Shown: positions 46,062 to 55,808, counted from the stretch's first letter. The stretch: 64,000 nt of DNA from Nostoc sp. 'Lobaria pulmonaria (5183) cyanobiont' (GCF_002949795.1 NZ_CP026692.1:5998545-6062544); one strand, 5' to 3'. Translations and numbers: made by a program. Notes: generated from the sequence alone by a model not told the origin.

Positions 46062-47513
46062 TTGGCACAATTCCAAGCAGAACCTCTGGCTTTATCAGGC
46101 TCTCAAAAAAATTGGGTCTTACTCGGTGTCGGACTTGGGGTATTCATGTCTACCCTGGATGTAGGCATCATTAATGTTGCTTTGCCCACATTGGTGAAAG
46201 CCTTTAACACCAGTTTTCCTACGACCCAATGGGCTGTATTGAGTTACCAGTTGGTCAGTTCCGGTTTAGTTTTGGGAGCAACGCGCTTGGGGGATATGTG
46301 GGGCAAGAAGTCCTTATACCAGGGGGGACTTGTTCTGTTCACTTTCAGTTCGCTGTTGTGTGGCTTTGCACCTAGTATCGAGTGGTTGATCGCCTTTCGG
46401 GCACTTCAAGGACTAGGTGCTGTGTTCATTTCTGGGCTTGGTTTAGCAATTATCACAGAAGTTTTTCCCTCTTCCGAGCGAGGTCGGGCTGTTGGCGTCA
46501 TCGGTAGTGTAGTGTCACTGGGAATTGCTTTTGGCCCCTCTGCTGGCGGATTGCTTTTAAGCTGGTCAGGCTGGCATAGTATATTTTTTATCAATGTACC
46601 CTTGGGGATTATTGCTAGTTTCTTAATAGTTCGCGTGGTGCCACCTTCTGCACGCATTCAGGGCAAACAGAAATTTGACTTTTTGGGAGCCATATTGGCT
46701 TTATTGACTCTGGGTAGTTTTGGTTTAGGTATGACGCTAGGGCAAAGCCAGGGCTTTAGCAGTACTAATGCATTGATATTATTAGCGATCGCCGCCGTAA
46801 GTTTCATTACTTTTTTGGTAGTTGAAGCGATTCTAAAGCAGCCACTACTAGAGCTAAAGCTGTTTCGCAATCTTCAGTTGAGTATGGGTTTGCTAAGTGG
46901 CTGGTTAGCATTCATTGTTATTGGCGGTTCGCTACTGATCGTCCCTTTCTTTCTAGAGAGCGTCAAGCATTATCCGACAGTAAAAGTAGGACTGTTACTA
47001 GCCGTGTCACCTGTACTGAGTGGGTTAATTGCCCCACTAGCTGGAATACTTTCAGACCGCTTTGGCGCTCGACTGATTAGTTCAATTGGGCTGGGGTTGA
47101 TGATTGGCGGCTGTCTGGGGATTAGCACTTTTGACGCTCAAATTACTGAGCTAGGCTATGTATCGCGCTATTTTATTTACGGCATTGGTCTAGGTTTATT
47201 TCAATCGCCCAACAACAGCACTGTTATGGGATCGGTACCCAGAGAGCGCCTAGGGATAGCTTCTGGGCTTTTATCTTTGTCACGTACCTCAGGGAACACC
47301 GTAGGAGTTTCTCTAATTGGGGCAGTATTTGGAGCCTTAATCGCTAGTATGTCTGCGGGTGCAGATGTCTCTGTTGCCCCTCCTGATGCGATCGTTGCGG
47401 GGTTTCAAGGAACTTTTCGCTTTGCAGCCCTAATACTGTGTGGGGCAGCTGTTGCATCTGTTTTGAGGATCGGTAAGAGGCAGGGGGCAGAGGAGCAGGG
47501 GAAGAATAATTAA
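46062..47513 (+). CDS. MFS transporter, DHA2 (EmrB/QacA-like)
   Basis: 483 residues with about 14 membrane spans. Motif A-like LGDMWGKKSLY, motif C region GVIGSVVSLGIAFGPSAGGLL, and N-terminal FMSTLDVGIINVALPTL (motif D1 of the 14-span drug exporters). Starts at TTG 46062 with GGCGGAGG upstream, only 22 bp after cobJ; co-transcription is likely but a functional link is not. Substrate unknown. Its C-terminus (KRQGAEEQGKNN) derives from a GAGGAGCAGGGG repeat. Confidence 0.88.
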   Translation: MAQFQAEPLALSGSQKNWVLLGVGLGVFMSTLDVGIINVALPTLVKAFNTSFPTTQWAVLSYQLVSSGLVLGATRLGDMWGKKSLYQGGLVLFTFSSLLCGFAPSIEWLIAFRALQGLGAVFISGLGLAIITEVFPSSERGRAVGVIGSVVSLGIAFGPSAGGLLLSWSGWHSIFFINVPLGIIASFLIVRVVPPSARIQGKQKFDFLGAILALLTLGSFGLGMTLGQSQGFSSTNALILLAIAAVSFITFLVVEAILKQPLLELKLFRNLQLSMGLLSGWLAFIVIGGSLLIVPFFLESVKHYPTVKVGLLLAVSPVLSGLIAPLAGILSDRFGARLISSIGLGLMIGGCLGISTFDAQITELGYVSRYFIYGIGLGLFQSPNNSTVMGSVPRERLGIASGLLSLSRTSGNTVGVSLIGAVFGALIASMSAGADVSVAPPDAIVAGFQGTFRFAALILCGAAVASVLRIGKRQGAEEQGKNN

Positions 47514-47556
47514 TGCCCAATGCCCAATTATCAACAATTACTAAGGAGTTAAATAA

Positions 47557-48306
47557 ATGACAGGTAAATTAGAAGGAAAAGTGGCAATTATCACTGGGGC
47601 TTCAGCGGGAATTGGAGAAGCAACAGCGATCGCTTTGGCTTCAGTTGGGGCAACAGTTGTACTCGCTGCTAGACGGGGCGATCGCATTCAGGCATTAGCA
47701 GAACGCATCGAAGCTAGTGGTGGCAAGGCATTGCCTATTGTCACTGATATGACTGATGAAACTCAGGTAAATAACTTGCTAGCAAAGGCCAATGCAGAAT
47801 TGGGAAGAGTCGATATCCTCGTTAACAATGCCGGGATTGCCTTGCTAGGAACTATCGAAGCTGGAAATAGCTCCGACTGGCGGCGATCGTTTGATCTCAA
47901 CGTATTAGGACTTTTATATGCTACTCATGCTGTTTTGCCTCTGTTGAAGGCGCAAAAATCGGGGCATATAGTCAATATCTCCTCAGTGGCTGGCCGGACA
48001 GCGCGGGCGGGCGTTGGTGTTTACAATGCTACCAAATGGGGTGTTAATGCCCTCTCGGAAGCATTGCGCCAAGAAGTCCACAAAGACAACATCCGCGTCA
48101 CGATAATCGAACCTGGTTTGGTGGATACGGAAATTGACAACCAAATTACCGATCCCGTTGCCAAACAACGGATTCAAGAACGACGCAAGTCAATTCAACC
48201 TCTGCAAAGCGAAGATATTGCAGCTGCGATCGTTTACGCTCTTACACAACCGCCGCACGTTAATGTCAATGAAATCCTCATCCGACCAACGGGACAAGAA
48301 CACTAA
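47557..48306 (+). CDS. SDR family oxidoreductase (YdfG/serine dehydrogenase-like)
   Basis: 249 residues. Rossmann motif TGASAGIGEATA, NNAG (VDILVNNAGIAL), catalytic Ser in VNISSVAGR and YxxxK as YNATK; R-rich AARRGDR after beta-2 suggests NADP(H). The C-terminal half (IEPGLVDTEIDNQI) resembles the NADP-dependent 3-hydroxy-acid/serine dehydrogenase subgroup. AAGGAG precedes ATG 47557. Follows the MFS gene by 43 bp on the same strand. Confidence 0.9.
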   Translation: MTGKLEGKVAIITGASAGIGEATAIALASVGATVVLAARRGDRIQALAERIEASGGKALPIVTDMTDETQVNNLLAKANAELGRVDILVNNAGIALLGTIEAGNSSDWRRSFDLNVLGLLYATHAVLPLLKAQKSGHIVNISSVAGRTARAGVGVYNATKWGVNALSEALRQEVHKDNIRVTIIEPGLVDTEIDNQITDPVAKQRIQERRKSIQPLQSEDIAAAIVYALTQPPHVNVNEILIRPTGQEH

Positions 48307-48401
48307 AGCTAAAGGGCAGGCTTAACGGGCGTGCCCTTTTTTAGATAAGTAGTGTAAAATCTTTAACCCAATTCCAACATAAGTGATGAATCTTCAAAAC
48401 T

Positions 48402-48476
48402 ATGGATGCTGTATTATTTGATATGGATGGTACTTTGCTCTTTCAATTACTTTTGCTTTTCAAAAATCAAAGGTAA
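48402..48476 (+). pseudogene. HAD phosphatase N-terminal remnant
   Basis: 24 codons: MDAVLFDMDGTLL then unrelated FQLLLLFKNQR and TAA. The DxDGT motif I of HAD hydrolases (beta-phosphoglucomutase-like) is unmistakable but the rest is gone. HAD sugar phosphatases often belong to polyol clusters, so this probably was part of the neighbouring island. Confidence 0.6.
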
Positions 48477-48519
48477 TTTGCCATTTAACATTTAGGATAA
48501 TTATCTCACTTAGTACTTA

Positions 48520-49482
48520 CTAAATCTGAGAAAGAATCGCTTGGGCCGCAGCTTCGTCGGTAATCAGTCCTGTAATTAACTTGCCATGCAGAGCAGCCAA
48601 AATCGCCTCTGCCTTTCTCACACCGCCTGCTACACCAATAATCAGTCGATGAGTGGGTTGTTCGAGTGCTACACTGGCAACCCGACTGTTTGTCCCCTGT
48701 TGCAGCAATACTCCACGATCGCTGTAAGCCCAACCTGCAATTTCTCCTACTGCTCCCAGTTCAATCAATTCAGCTACCTCATCGTCATTGATGAAGCCGT
48801 CTTGATGTAACGGAGCATTCCAGGCAATGTGACTAATTCCGACAAAGGTTGCTTTGGCTTGCTCTGCAAGAGTTTTGACGGCGATAAACGATCGCTGAGT
48901 CTGCAAGAGTTCTCGTTCTTCAATGCTAGTTGCGACAACGGGAGTCGGCACTGGGTAAGCTTGGGAACCGACGCGATCGGATAAATGCATAACCACTTCG
49001 TGACGACCTGCACGCCCAGAGTGGGACATATTGCCAATAATTGACACAATCTTATGCTGGGGTTGGTTCATTGAGGGTATCTGCTCCACCATTGTTCGCA
49101 ATGTGCGACCTGATGACAACGCCAGTATGGTTGGGGTTTTAGCCATCAGGTAAACCTCTAAGTGGGTGGCAGCACATACACCAATCCCGTATAATGTATC
49201 ACCACTACCTGCGTCAGTTGGTACTACTTCACAAAGTGACAGAGCAAAGCGATCGCGTAACGACTCAGCCAAAGCAATGCATTCACTCAGGGGATGATCG
49301 AGTCGAAATTTAATCAATTTTTCACTGACTGCCAGTGCCACTAAGCGTTGTGCAGCTTGCCGGGACACATTGAGCTTGGCGGCAATTTCTTCTTGCGTAT
49401 TGCCGGCGATGTAATAGAGCCAAGCAGCATGAGCAGCCAGGTCTAATTTGCGATCGCGCCGCTCTAAAAACGGTTGTCCCAT
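48520..49482 (-). CDS. SorC/DeoR-type sugar-binding transcriptional regulator
   Basis: 320 residues. N-terminal HTH (AAWLYYIAGNTQEEIAAKLN, VSRQAAQRLVALAVSEKLI) and SorC sugar-phosphate-binding domain (LYGIGVCAATHLEVYL, ALSSGRTLRTMVEQI, FVGISHI, RLIIGVAGGVRKAEAI). SorC proteins respond to sugar phosphates and control sorbitol, mannitol or deoxynucleoside genes. Lies 100 bp downstream of the SDR dehydrogenase on the same strand and should govern this polyol island; the divergent gap 50385-50606 is the likely target. Confidence 0.9.
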   Translation of the reverse strand: MGQPFLERRDRKLDLAAHAAWLYYIAGNTQEEIAAKLNVSRQAAQRLVALAVSEKLIKFRLDHPLSECIALAESLRDRFALSLCEVVPTDAGSGDTLYGIGVCAATHLEVYLMAKTPTILALSSGRTLRTMVEQIPSMNQPQHKIVSIIGNMSHSGRAGRHEVVMHLSDRVGSQAYPVPTPVVATSIEERELLQTQRSFIAVKTLAEQAKATFVGISHIAWNAPLHQDGFINDDEVAELIELGAVGEIAGWAYSDRGVLLQQGTNSRVASVALEQPTHRLIIGVAGGVRKAEAILAALHGKLITGLITDEAAAQAILSQI

Positions 49483-49583
49483 ATACTACCTGCAAAAACT
49501 ATGTATCTGTCAAAGGTATGATTGCATTTTTTAAAGAATATGCCCAAGGATATAAGATTTGCTCAATTATTTTTAAATTTCTA

Positions 49584-50384
49584 TTATCCCCCTGTCACCT
49601 CCAAGTTAAAGCCAGTAATATAGCTTGCCTCTTCGCTCATCAAAAATGCTACCCCATTCGCCACCTCTGACAAACTTCCTAAACGCCGCATTGGCACTGA
49701 ATTGATCATCTGTTGCTCAACAACCTTAGGATCGGCATCAAAGTATTGTGACCCCACTGCTGCTTGCAATTCAGTTTGCCGCGTCCACATAAAACCGGGG
49801 CCGATCAACGCAGGGGAGAGTGCATTTACGCGAATGCCGTAAGGAGCCAAGTCTTTTGCTGCCGTTTGAGTAATTCCAATCACCGCAAACTTTGAAGCAG
49901 CATAAGCCAACATATTTGGCGGCCCAACCACCCCTGCATAACTCGCCATATTGACGATCGCACCTCCACCTGCATCGCGTAATTGCTGTGCAGCCGCCTT
50001 GAGAATGTGGAAAACGCCGATAACGTTAATGTCGATCACCTTTTGAAAGTCGTCTTCAGGATATTCGTCAGTCTTGGCAAACACTCCTTGATAACCCGCA
50101 TTATTAAATACATAGTCAATTCGCCCAAGCTGCTCTACAGCGCTAGTAAAAGCTTTGGCAACATCATCACTAGCTGTAACATCACAGCGAAACGTGCCGA
50201 CTGGAACGTTGTACTCTTTTAGTTCCCCAGCCACATCTGCCATCTTCGATTCATTCAAATCTAGCAGGGCTATTCCTGCGCCATTAGCAGCAAAACGGTG
50301 TGCAGTTGCCTTGCCAATATCTCCTGCACCGCCAGTAATTAGGATCGTCTTACCTGCAAACTGATAAGTTGCTTTTGCCGTCAT
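49584..50384 (-). CDS. SDR family polyol dehydrogenase (sorbitol/xylitol type)
   Basis: 266 residues. TGGAGDIGKATA nucleotide loop, DLNES after beta-2 (Asp suggests NAD(H)), NNAGYQG, VNMASYAG with Ser, YAASK catalytic Tyr-Lys, and LSPALIGPGF. Closest in type to sorbitol or xylitol 2-dehydrogenases of polyol operons. Divergent from the mannitol dehydrogenase and followed by the SorC regulator. Product would be a ketose such as fructose or xylulose. Confidence 0.87.
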   Translation of the reverse strand: MTAKATYQFAGKTILITGGAGDIGKATAHRFAANGAGIALLDLNESKMADVAGELKEYNVPVGTFRCDVTASDDVAKAFTSAVEQLGRIDYVFNNAGYQGVFAKTDEYPEDDFQKVIDINVIGVFHILKAAAQQLRDAGGGAIVNMASYAGVVGPPNMLAYAASKFAVIGITQTAAKDLAPYGIRVNALSPALIGPGFMWTRQTELQAAVGSQYFDADPKVVEQQMINSVPMRRLGSLSEVANGVAFLMSEEASYITGFNLEVTGG

Positions 50385-50606
50385 AGATTCAACCTCTTAT
50401 TGAAGAATTGTTGCAAATGGTCGTGATGGAAATCAGATTGGTATGATTTCTATTATTGAGCTTTTGCCCAAACTTAGAGCATAAAATCGAAAATTTATTT
50501 CGTTCGGTTTTTTTACTTTAAAGAGCAACATCAAAGGAATACATTCAACTGGTTGCAAATGAAAATGGCTGGGTTGCTGTAGCGGCTTGATCGCAATAAC
50601 CCAAGC

Positions 50607-50876
50607 GTGAATGGCGAAGTATTAGTCGTAGAACGATTAGGCAAAGAAACCTTTCTCTACATCAAAATTGCGGGTGGCGAAACCATAGTTGTGCAAACAG
50701 ACGGAGATAATCCAGCCAAAATGCACGATTACGTTCCTATTTACATTAACGGTGAGCTTTGCCATCTGTTCGACCGCGACGGTGAAGCCATTCCCAAAGT
50801 TCATCGTCACCACTTAACCCAGAATGAATCCCATGAACAGCAATATCAGCAAAGGATCAGCAATCAAGCTGAATGA
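50607..50876 (+). pseudogene. C-terminal TOBE fragment of a sugar ABC transporter ATPase
   Basis: GTG-started frame of 89 codons: VEVVER-like VLVVERLGKETFLYIKI, ETIVVQTDGDNPAKMHD and GELCHLFDRDGEAI. This is the final beta-barrel of MalK/UgpC/SmoK-type ATPases; the nucleotide-binding domain is absent. The end overlaps the mannitol dehydrogenase start by 53 bp. A leftover of the polyol transporter that usually accompanies these enzymes. Confidence 0.75.
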
Positions 50877-52329
50877 AGCATCTCTGTCCCATTTAAGAAA
50901 TAACGTTCGCATACCTAATTACGATCGCCATCAAATTACTAACGGCATTGTCCATATCGGTGTGGGCGGGTTCCATCGCGCACATCAGGCATTGTACTTA
51001 GATAATTACTTTCATCAAAATCCCGGTAGTGAATGGGGAATCTGCGGGGTTGGGCTACTGGAATTCGACAAACGAATGCGGGATGCACTGAATTCACAAA
51101 AATGTTTATATACCTTAGTTGAAAGATCCCCAGAAGGCGATCGCGCTCGTGTGATTGGAGCAATTACAAAATATCTGTTTGCACTAGATAACCGCCAAGC
51201 AGTAATTGACACCTTAGCAGATCCCAAATGCCGTATCGTTACCCTCACTATTACCGAAGGAGGCTACTACTATATTGAAGGTAGCGGTGAATTCGATGCG
51301 AATCACCAGACAATTCAGTACGATTTGCAGCATCCCAATCAGCCAATTGGAGTATATGGCTTTTTGACAGCAGCCCTCGATCGTCGCCGTCAACAAGGAA
51401 TCGCACCGTTTACCGTGTTGTCCTGCGACAATCTGCAAGGCAACGGTAACATTGCCCGCAAAATGTTGACCGCATTTGCCGAAATGCAGAACTCAGAATT
51501 GGGACGTTGGGTTGCTGAACAAGTAGCCTTTCCTAACTGCATGGTCGATCGCATTACCCCCGCCACAACCCCAGCAGATATCAAAATGGTGGCAGAACAG
51601 TTTAACATTGATGATGCTTTTCCAGTTGTTGCCGAACCGTTCCTTCAGTGGGTAGTCGAAGACAATTTCTGTACAGGTAGACCGGATTGGGAATCAGTTG
51701 GCGTGCAGATGACCAGCGATGTTCATCCCTACGAGATGATGAAAATCCGGCTACTCAACGCTAGTCACTTGCTGATTGGCTATCTCGGCTCTTTGGCAGG
51801 CTACACCTACGTCCATCAGGTGATGGCCGATCGATTAATTCGGCAAGCCGTCGATAATTTGATGGCAGAAGTTACGCCAACACTGCAATCTGTGCCGGGA
51901 ATTGATTTGGACGATTATAAAAAAACCTTAATTGAACGCTTTGCTAATCCTAAGATTCGCGATCAACTGCCGCGTCTTTGCCTTAATAGCTCCGCCAAAA
52001 TACCAAAATTTATTTTAGGCTCAGTTCGTGACGCGCTACGCAAAGGTGGGGCGATTGATTACATGAGCCTCACGGTTGCTGCTTGGTTCCGTTACCTAAA
52101 TGGACTTGATGATCTAGGTAACTCCATTCTCATTGATGACCCAATAGCAGGTACTTTGACTCAACTAGCTCATTCTAGTGGTTCCGATGCCAAACCATTG
52201 CTCAACCTGACTGAGATTTTTGGCGATTTATCGCAGTCGCCTTTTGCCGATGCAGTTGCAAACCATTTACGCAGATTGTATGAGTTTGGAGCTAAAGAAA
52301 CATTAGTCCGATTCTTAGAGAAAACTTAA
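50824..52329 (+). CDS. Mannitol dehydrogenase family protein (long-chain polyol dehydrogenase)
   Basis: 501 residues. N-terminal NAD domain with GIVHIGVGGFHRAHQALYLD; C-terminal catalytic domain with MVDRITPATT, QWVVEDNFCTGRP and the catalytic-Lys region YEMMKIRLLNASHLLIGYLG. Oxidises D-mannitol, D-arabinitol or similar to the ketose. ATG 50824 or 50833 (MNPM...). Sits between the ABC-ATPase fragment and a miniature element. Together with xylulokinase it suggests a route D-arabinitol/xylitol to D-xylulose to xylulose 5-phosphate. Confidence 0.92.
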   Translation: MNPMNSNISKGSAIKLNEASLSHLRNNVRIPNYDRHQITNGIVHIGVGGFHRAHQALYLDNYFHQNPGSEWGICGVGLLEFDKRMRDALNSQKCLYTLVERSPEGDRARVIGAITKYLFALDNRQAVIDTLADPKCRIVTLTITEGGYYYIEGSGEFDANHQTIQYDLQHPNQPIGVYGFLTAALDRRRQQGIAPFTVLSCDNLQGNGNIARKMLTAFAEMQNSELGRWVAEQVAFPNCMVDRITPATTPADIKMVAEQFNIDDAFPVVAEPFLQWVVEDNFCTGRPDWESVGVQMTSDVHPYEMMKIRLLNASHLLIGYLGSLAGYTYVHQVMADRLIRQAVDNLMAEVTPTLQSVPGIDLDDYKKTLIERFANPKIRDQLPRLCLNSSAKIPKFILGSVRDALRKGGAIDYMSLTVAAWFRYLNGLDDLGNSILIDDPIAGTLTQLAHSSGSDAKPLLNLTEIFGDLSQSPFADAVANHLRRLYEFGAKETLVRFLEKT

Positions 52330-52344
52330 CCAGATGAAAGCCGC

Positions 52345-52444
52345 GACCTTTCAAGGTGGCTCAAAATATTGGTGAAAAAAACCTTTTCTAACCTCGTGTA
52401 ACAGAGAGAAAAAACGGGATTTTTAGAGTTACCTTGAAAGGGTC
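52345..52444. mobile_element. Miniature element related to the CCCTTTCAAGG family
   Basis: Begins GACCTTTCAAGGTGG and ends TTACCTTGAAAGGGTC, about 100 bp; imperfect terminal inverted repeats that share TTTCAAGGT with the perfect 16-bp ends of the element at 21941-22074. Non-coding. Lies between mannitol dehydrogenase and the phosphoesterase gene. Confidence 0.65.
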
Positions 52445-52505
52445 TAGATAGTGGTAAAATTACATTTTGTATTACTTTAAGATAATTTCAGAAAAATTTC
52501 AACTA

Positions 52506-53354
52506 ATGTTAATAAAAAGGAAGAGAAAAAAGTGGCTATTTATTCTACTTGCTATCAGTGTTACCTTTTGTTTACTAATTCTGTATGCTTTTATCATTGA
52601 GCCGAATCGTTTCGTCGTCACACGTCATCAACTAAATCAACAATTCGCTTCTAACAATAATAGTTTTAAGATTGTTCAAATTAGCGACCTCCATCTCAAA
52701 CAATTTAACAATCGGGCACAAAATATTGCCAAACAAGTTAATAAACTTAACCCAAATGTTGTACTATTTACTGGAGATTCGGTTGATAAAGTTGAACAGC
52801 TTGATGGATTTGATTACTTTTTGTCGCTCCTTGACAAACAAACAGCTAAGTATGCAATTATGGGTAATTGGGAATACTGGGCAGGTGTTGATTTAAAACG
52901 TTTGACAAAAATTTATGCCAATTATAATTGCCGCTTATTAGTTAATGAAAGCATTTTACATAACTACGGCGATCGCTCTATATTAATTACGGGATTAGAT
53001 GATTTAGTCAGCAAACCCGATTTAATCAAATCACTCCAAGGTCTTCCCCCTCAACCAAACCATTTATTACTTGCCCACTCACCAGGATATCGAGATTCAT
53101 TTTCAAGTGATGAGTTAGCAAAGATAAGACAATACAAACCACAATATATGTTATCAGGACATACTCATGGCGGACAATTATCATTATTTGGCTTTGCTCC
53201 TTTACGTCCGCCTGGTAGCGGACGTTATGTCCGTGGTTGGTATCGAGATGGTGTGATTGCCATGTACGTATCACGTGGACTAGGAGTTTCGGTTTTACCA
53301 GTGAGAATGGGTGTAGTCCCAGAGATTAGCTATTTTGAGTGGTTTCTGAACTAG
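52506..53354 (+). CDS. Membrane-anchored metallophosphoesterase (YkuE/YaeI-like)
   Basis: 282 residues. A basic stretch and one membrane anchor (KRKRKKWLFILLAISV) precede a calcineurin-like domain: IVQISDLHLKQF, LFTGDSVD, GNWEYWAG (metal-binding GNxE variant where many have GNHD), and SGHTHGGQLSLFG. The Trp-Glu in place of His-Asp is usual for the YkuE type. ATG 52506 chosen over the TTG at 52467. It sits inside the polyol island between dehydrogenase and kinase but need not belong to it; base composition is more AT-rich than its neighbours. Confidence 0.87.
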   Translation: MLIKRKRKKWLFILLAISVTFCLLILYAFIIEPNRFVVTRHQLNQQFASNNNSFKIVQISDLHLKQFNNRAQNIAKQVNKLNPNVVLFTGDSVDKVEQLDGFDYFLSLLDKQTAKYAIMGNWEYWAGVDLKRLTKIYANYNCRLLVNESILHNYGDRSILITGLDDLVSKPDLIKSLQGLPPQPNHLLLAHSPGYRDSFSSDELAKIRQYKPQYMLSGHTHGGQLSLFGFAPLRPPGSGRYVRGWYRDGVIAMYVSRGLGVSVLPVRMGVVPEISYFEWFLN

Positions 53355-53503
53355 GCTTGTTTTTTTAGCGACATAGCATTATGTCAACACCTTCTACTGG
53401 ACTGGCGCTCTAGTTATAAAAATATAGAAATCAGAGTGTGGTCTTAAATATATGCAAACTGCTGTAAGATTGCCGATTTAGGATTAAGAATTTGGAGGGA
53501 CAA

Positions 53504-54970
53504 TTGACCGATATCGTAGTTGGTTTAGACTTGGGTACAGGAGGAGTGCGGGCGATCGCAGTTAATCTGGAAGGACAAATTATCGCTCAGTCAACCAGAA
53601 GCTATCCCCTATTAACTCCACAACCCGGTTGGACGGAACAAAACTCATCGGATTGGGTCGAAGCCAGTTTGGATGCTCTGTTCAATGTTACTCAACAGTT
53701 AGACGGATACCGAGCGATTGCCCTCGGTTTGTCTGGACAAATGCATGGTATGGTTCCTCTCGACGCTCAAGGCAAAACGATTAGACCGGCAATTTTGTGG
53801 AATGACCAGCGCACAGGTAAAGCTGTTGCTGAAATTGAAGCCGCTATTCCCCGGCAGGAATTAATCCAACGCACTGGAAATCCGGCAATTACTGGTTTTC
53901 AACTGCCGAAGCTTCTATGGTTGCGAACTGAAGAACCACAAGCATACACTCGGTTGTGGCGGATTCTTTTACCAAAAGATTATCTGGGATATGTGCTAAC
54001 TGGCGAACCATTTACAGAACCATCTGATGCGTCTGGTGTCGGCTGTTTGAACTTAGCGAATCGGCAATGGGATACAGATATTCTCCATGTTCTTGATATC
54101 AATCCCGCGTTGTTCCCCCCAGTCATCGAATCTACCGCGATCGCCGGACGACTCAAACCAGAAATAGCCGCCCGTGTGGGATTACCTGTGGGATTACCTG
54201 TAATCGCGGGTGGAGGTGACAATGCCGCAGCAGCCATCGGTTTGGGCATCTCATCGAGCAACCTCAACCGGGGTAGCTTGAGTATTGGCACATCGGGAGT
54301 TATTTTTGCACCGTGCAATCGCCCAATTCCCGATCCCGAAGGTCGGGTGCATTTGTTCTGTCATGTCGATGGCGGCTATCATCTACTGGGAGTGACGCTG
54401 GCGGCTGGTGGTTCTCTGCGTTGGTATCGAGATACATTTGCACCGCATATATCCTACACCGATTTGATGGATATGGCAGAGCGATCGCAGCCTGGTGCGC
54501 GTGGTGTTCTATTTCTACCCCACCTCGCAGGAGAACGCAGTCCTCACCTCGATCCAGATACTCGCGGTGCTTTCGTGAATCTGTCATTAGCTCATACCCA
54601 GGCAGATATCACTCGTGCTGTTTTGGAGGGGGTTGCATTTAGCTTGCGTTCAGCGTTGGAGGTAATTAGTGCGATCGCTCCCATTGGTCAACTCTTAGCA
54701 ACGGGTGGAGGCGCACGTTCTCACATCTGGTTACAAATTTTGGCAGATGTTTTGCAAACAAAACTCATTGCTCCCAAAGCCGAAGAAGGAGCCGCTTACG
54801 GAGCAGCTATTTTAGCAATGGTGGGGATTGGTGTTTACCCCAAGTTAGAAACTGCACTCAAGATTTTACCGCAGGATAGTAATGTACTACAGGCGCAGGC
54901 AAATACTTTGTATGAAGCAGGGTTTAACCGCTACAAGCTACTTTACGATACCTTGAAAGCTGTTCGTTGA
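53504..54970 (+). CDS. xylB: Xylulokinase (FGGY family)
   Basis: 488 residues. Phosphate motif [14 protein letters not shown], substrate loop [23 protein letters not shown], adenosine motif [20 protein letters not shown] and [10 protein letters not shown]. Phosphorylates D-xylulose to feed the pentose phosphate pathway. TTG 53504, with GGAGGG six bases before it, is chosen; the TTG at 53492 lies inside that ribosome-binding site. A 12-bp tandem duplication at about 54177 doubles GLPV ([16 protein letters not shown]). The stop is followed within a few bases by heme oxygenase remnant sequence. Confidence 0.93.
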   Translation: MTDIVVGLDLGTGGVRAIAVNLEGQIIAQSTRSYPLLTPQPGWTEQNSSDWVEASLDALFNVTQQLDGYRAIALGLSGQMHGMVPLDAQGKTIRPAILWNDQRTGKAVAEIEAAIPRQELIQRTGNPAITGFQLPKLLWLRTEEPQAYTRLWRILLPKDYLGYVLTGEPFTEPSDASGVGCLNLANRQWDTDILHVLDINPALFPPVIESTAIAGRLKPEIAARVGLPVGLPVIAGGGDNAAAAIGLGISSSNLNRGSLSIGTSGVIFAPCNRPIPDPEGRVHLFCHVDGGYHLLGVTLAAGGSLRWYRDTFAPHISYTDLMDMAERSQPGARGVLFLPHLAGERSPHLDPDTRGAFVNLSLAHTQADITRAVLEGVAFSLRSALEVISAIAPIGQLLATGGGARSHIWLQILADVLQTKLIAPKAEEGAAYGAAILAMVGIGVYPKLETALKILPQDSNVLQAQANTLYEAGFNRYKLLYDTLKAVR

Positions 54971-55163
54971 GGATTAAATTATCTTTCAGTTACCCTGAAC
55001 TAGAAGTTGCTTTCAAGAGCCATCTAGACCATCCTGTAATTAGTGCAGTTTACTTTCTGGAACTTAATCGCCAATCCTCGCTCGGAAAAGACATGGTGTT
55101 CTATTATGAAGATAATTGGAGAGAGCAAGTTATATCAAGTCTGGGTAATTAAACTGCGTCCAC

Positions 55164-55309
55164 GTTGAAAACCGTAGTTCTGTATGAATAGAAAAACCCT
55201 CATCCCCCAGCCCCTTCTCCCAATATTGGGAGAAGGGGAGCCGGAAAGAAGTCCCTCTCCCTACTTGGGAGAGGGATTTAGGGTGAGGGCAAAAACTACG
55301 GTTCTCAAC
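55164..55309. mobile_element. Miniature element with GTTGARAACCGTAGTT ends
   Basis: 146 bp with 16-bp terminal inverted repeats (15/16 matching). Inside is a perfect 28-bp palindrome at 55211-55238 (arms CCCCTTCTCCCAAT) and the CCCTCTCCC...GGGAGAGGG repeat also seen near 4840. It lies just after heme oxygenase fragment A. Confidence 0.7.
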
Positions 55310-55359
55310 ATAGATGAGGTTTAGTTATGATTCCCACAATCATTGCACCCCATTCCCAG

Positions 55360-55808
55360 CCCCTCCCCGCAAGCGGCTACCGTGTACACACAAGTTGAAT
55401 TTCTTCTTAAATCCCAAAGATTGCCTACTTAATCGCAGTGATGGTTAGGCTAGAGTAAAACTAAAGCTAAAACCTTAGTAAATCAGGTTTGGGGTGAGGT
55501 TTTGAGAATTTATGCAATAAATATATTGAATTCGGGTGGTCATTTATTGAATTCGGGTGGTCATTTATTGAATTCGGGTGGTCGTTTATTGAATTCGGGT
55601 GGTCGTTTATTGAATTCGGGTGGTCGTTCATTGAATTCGGGTGGTCGTTCATTGAATTCGGGTGGTCGTTCATTGAATTCGGGTGGTCGTTTATTGAATT
55701 CGGGTGGTCGTTCATTGAATTCAAGCAGTGGTTAAGGTGGGGTAAAACCCAGATTCAAAGAACAACGTAGAGACTTGTGTGTACATCGTAGCCCGCTCTT
55801 CGGGAGGG
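55360..55808. mobile_element. Inverted-repeat-flanked element carrying the 21-bp array
   Basis: Left end around 55360-55395 (CCCGCAAGCGGC...GTGTACACACAAGT) and right end around 55773-55808 (ACTTGTGTGTACAT..CGTAGCCCGCT) are imperfect reverse complements over about 35 bp. The 21-bp tandem array lies between them. No transposase frame. Confidence 0.6.
55525..55722. repeat. 21-bp tandem repeat array, nine full units
   Basis: Unit TTGAATTCGGGTGGTCRTTYA (20 bases shown as consensus plus a T), nine full copies from 55526 plus a partial one at 55715. Each unit has an EcoRI site GAATTC. Since 21 is divisible by 3, both strands stay open (LNSGGRS... and NDHPNSI...), but there is no start context or non-repeat protein part, so it is treated as non-coding. 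Variants CATTTA, CGTTTA and CGTTCA are grouped along the array, showing stepwise duplication. Confidence 0.95.

Noticed and set aside
55525-55722. Array as a CRISPR
   Set aside because: Units are contiguous 21-mers with no spacers, so it is a minisatellite.
55467-55735. Open frames through the 21-bp array as repeat proteins
   Set aside because: They consist almost only of the repeat, exist equally on both strands, and lack start context.
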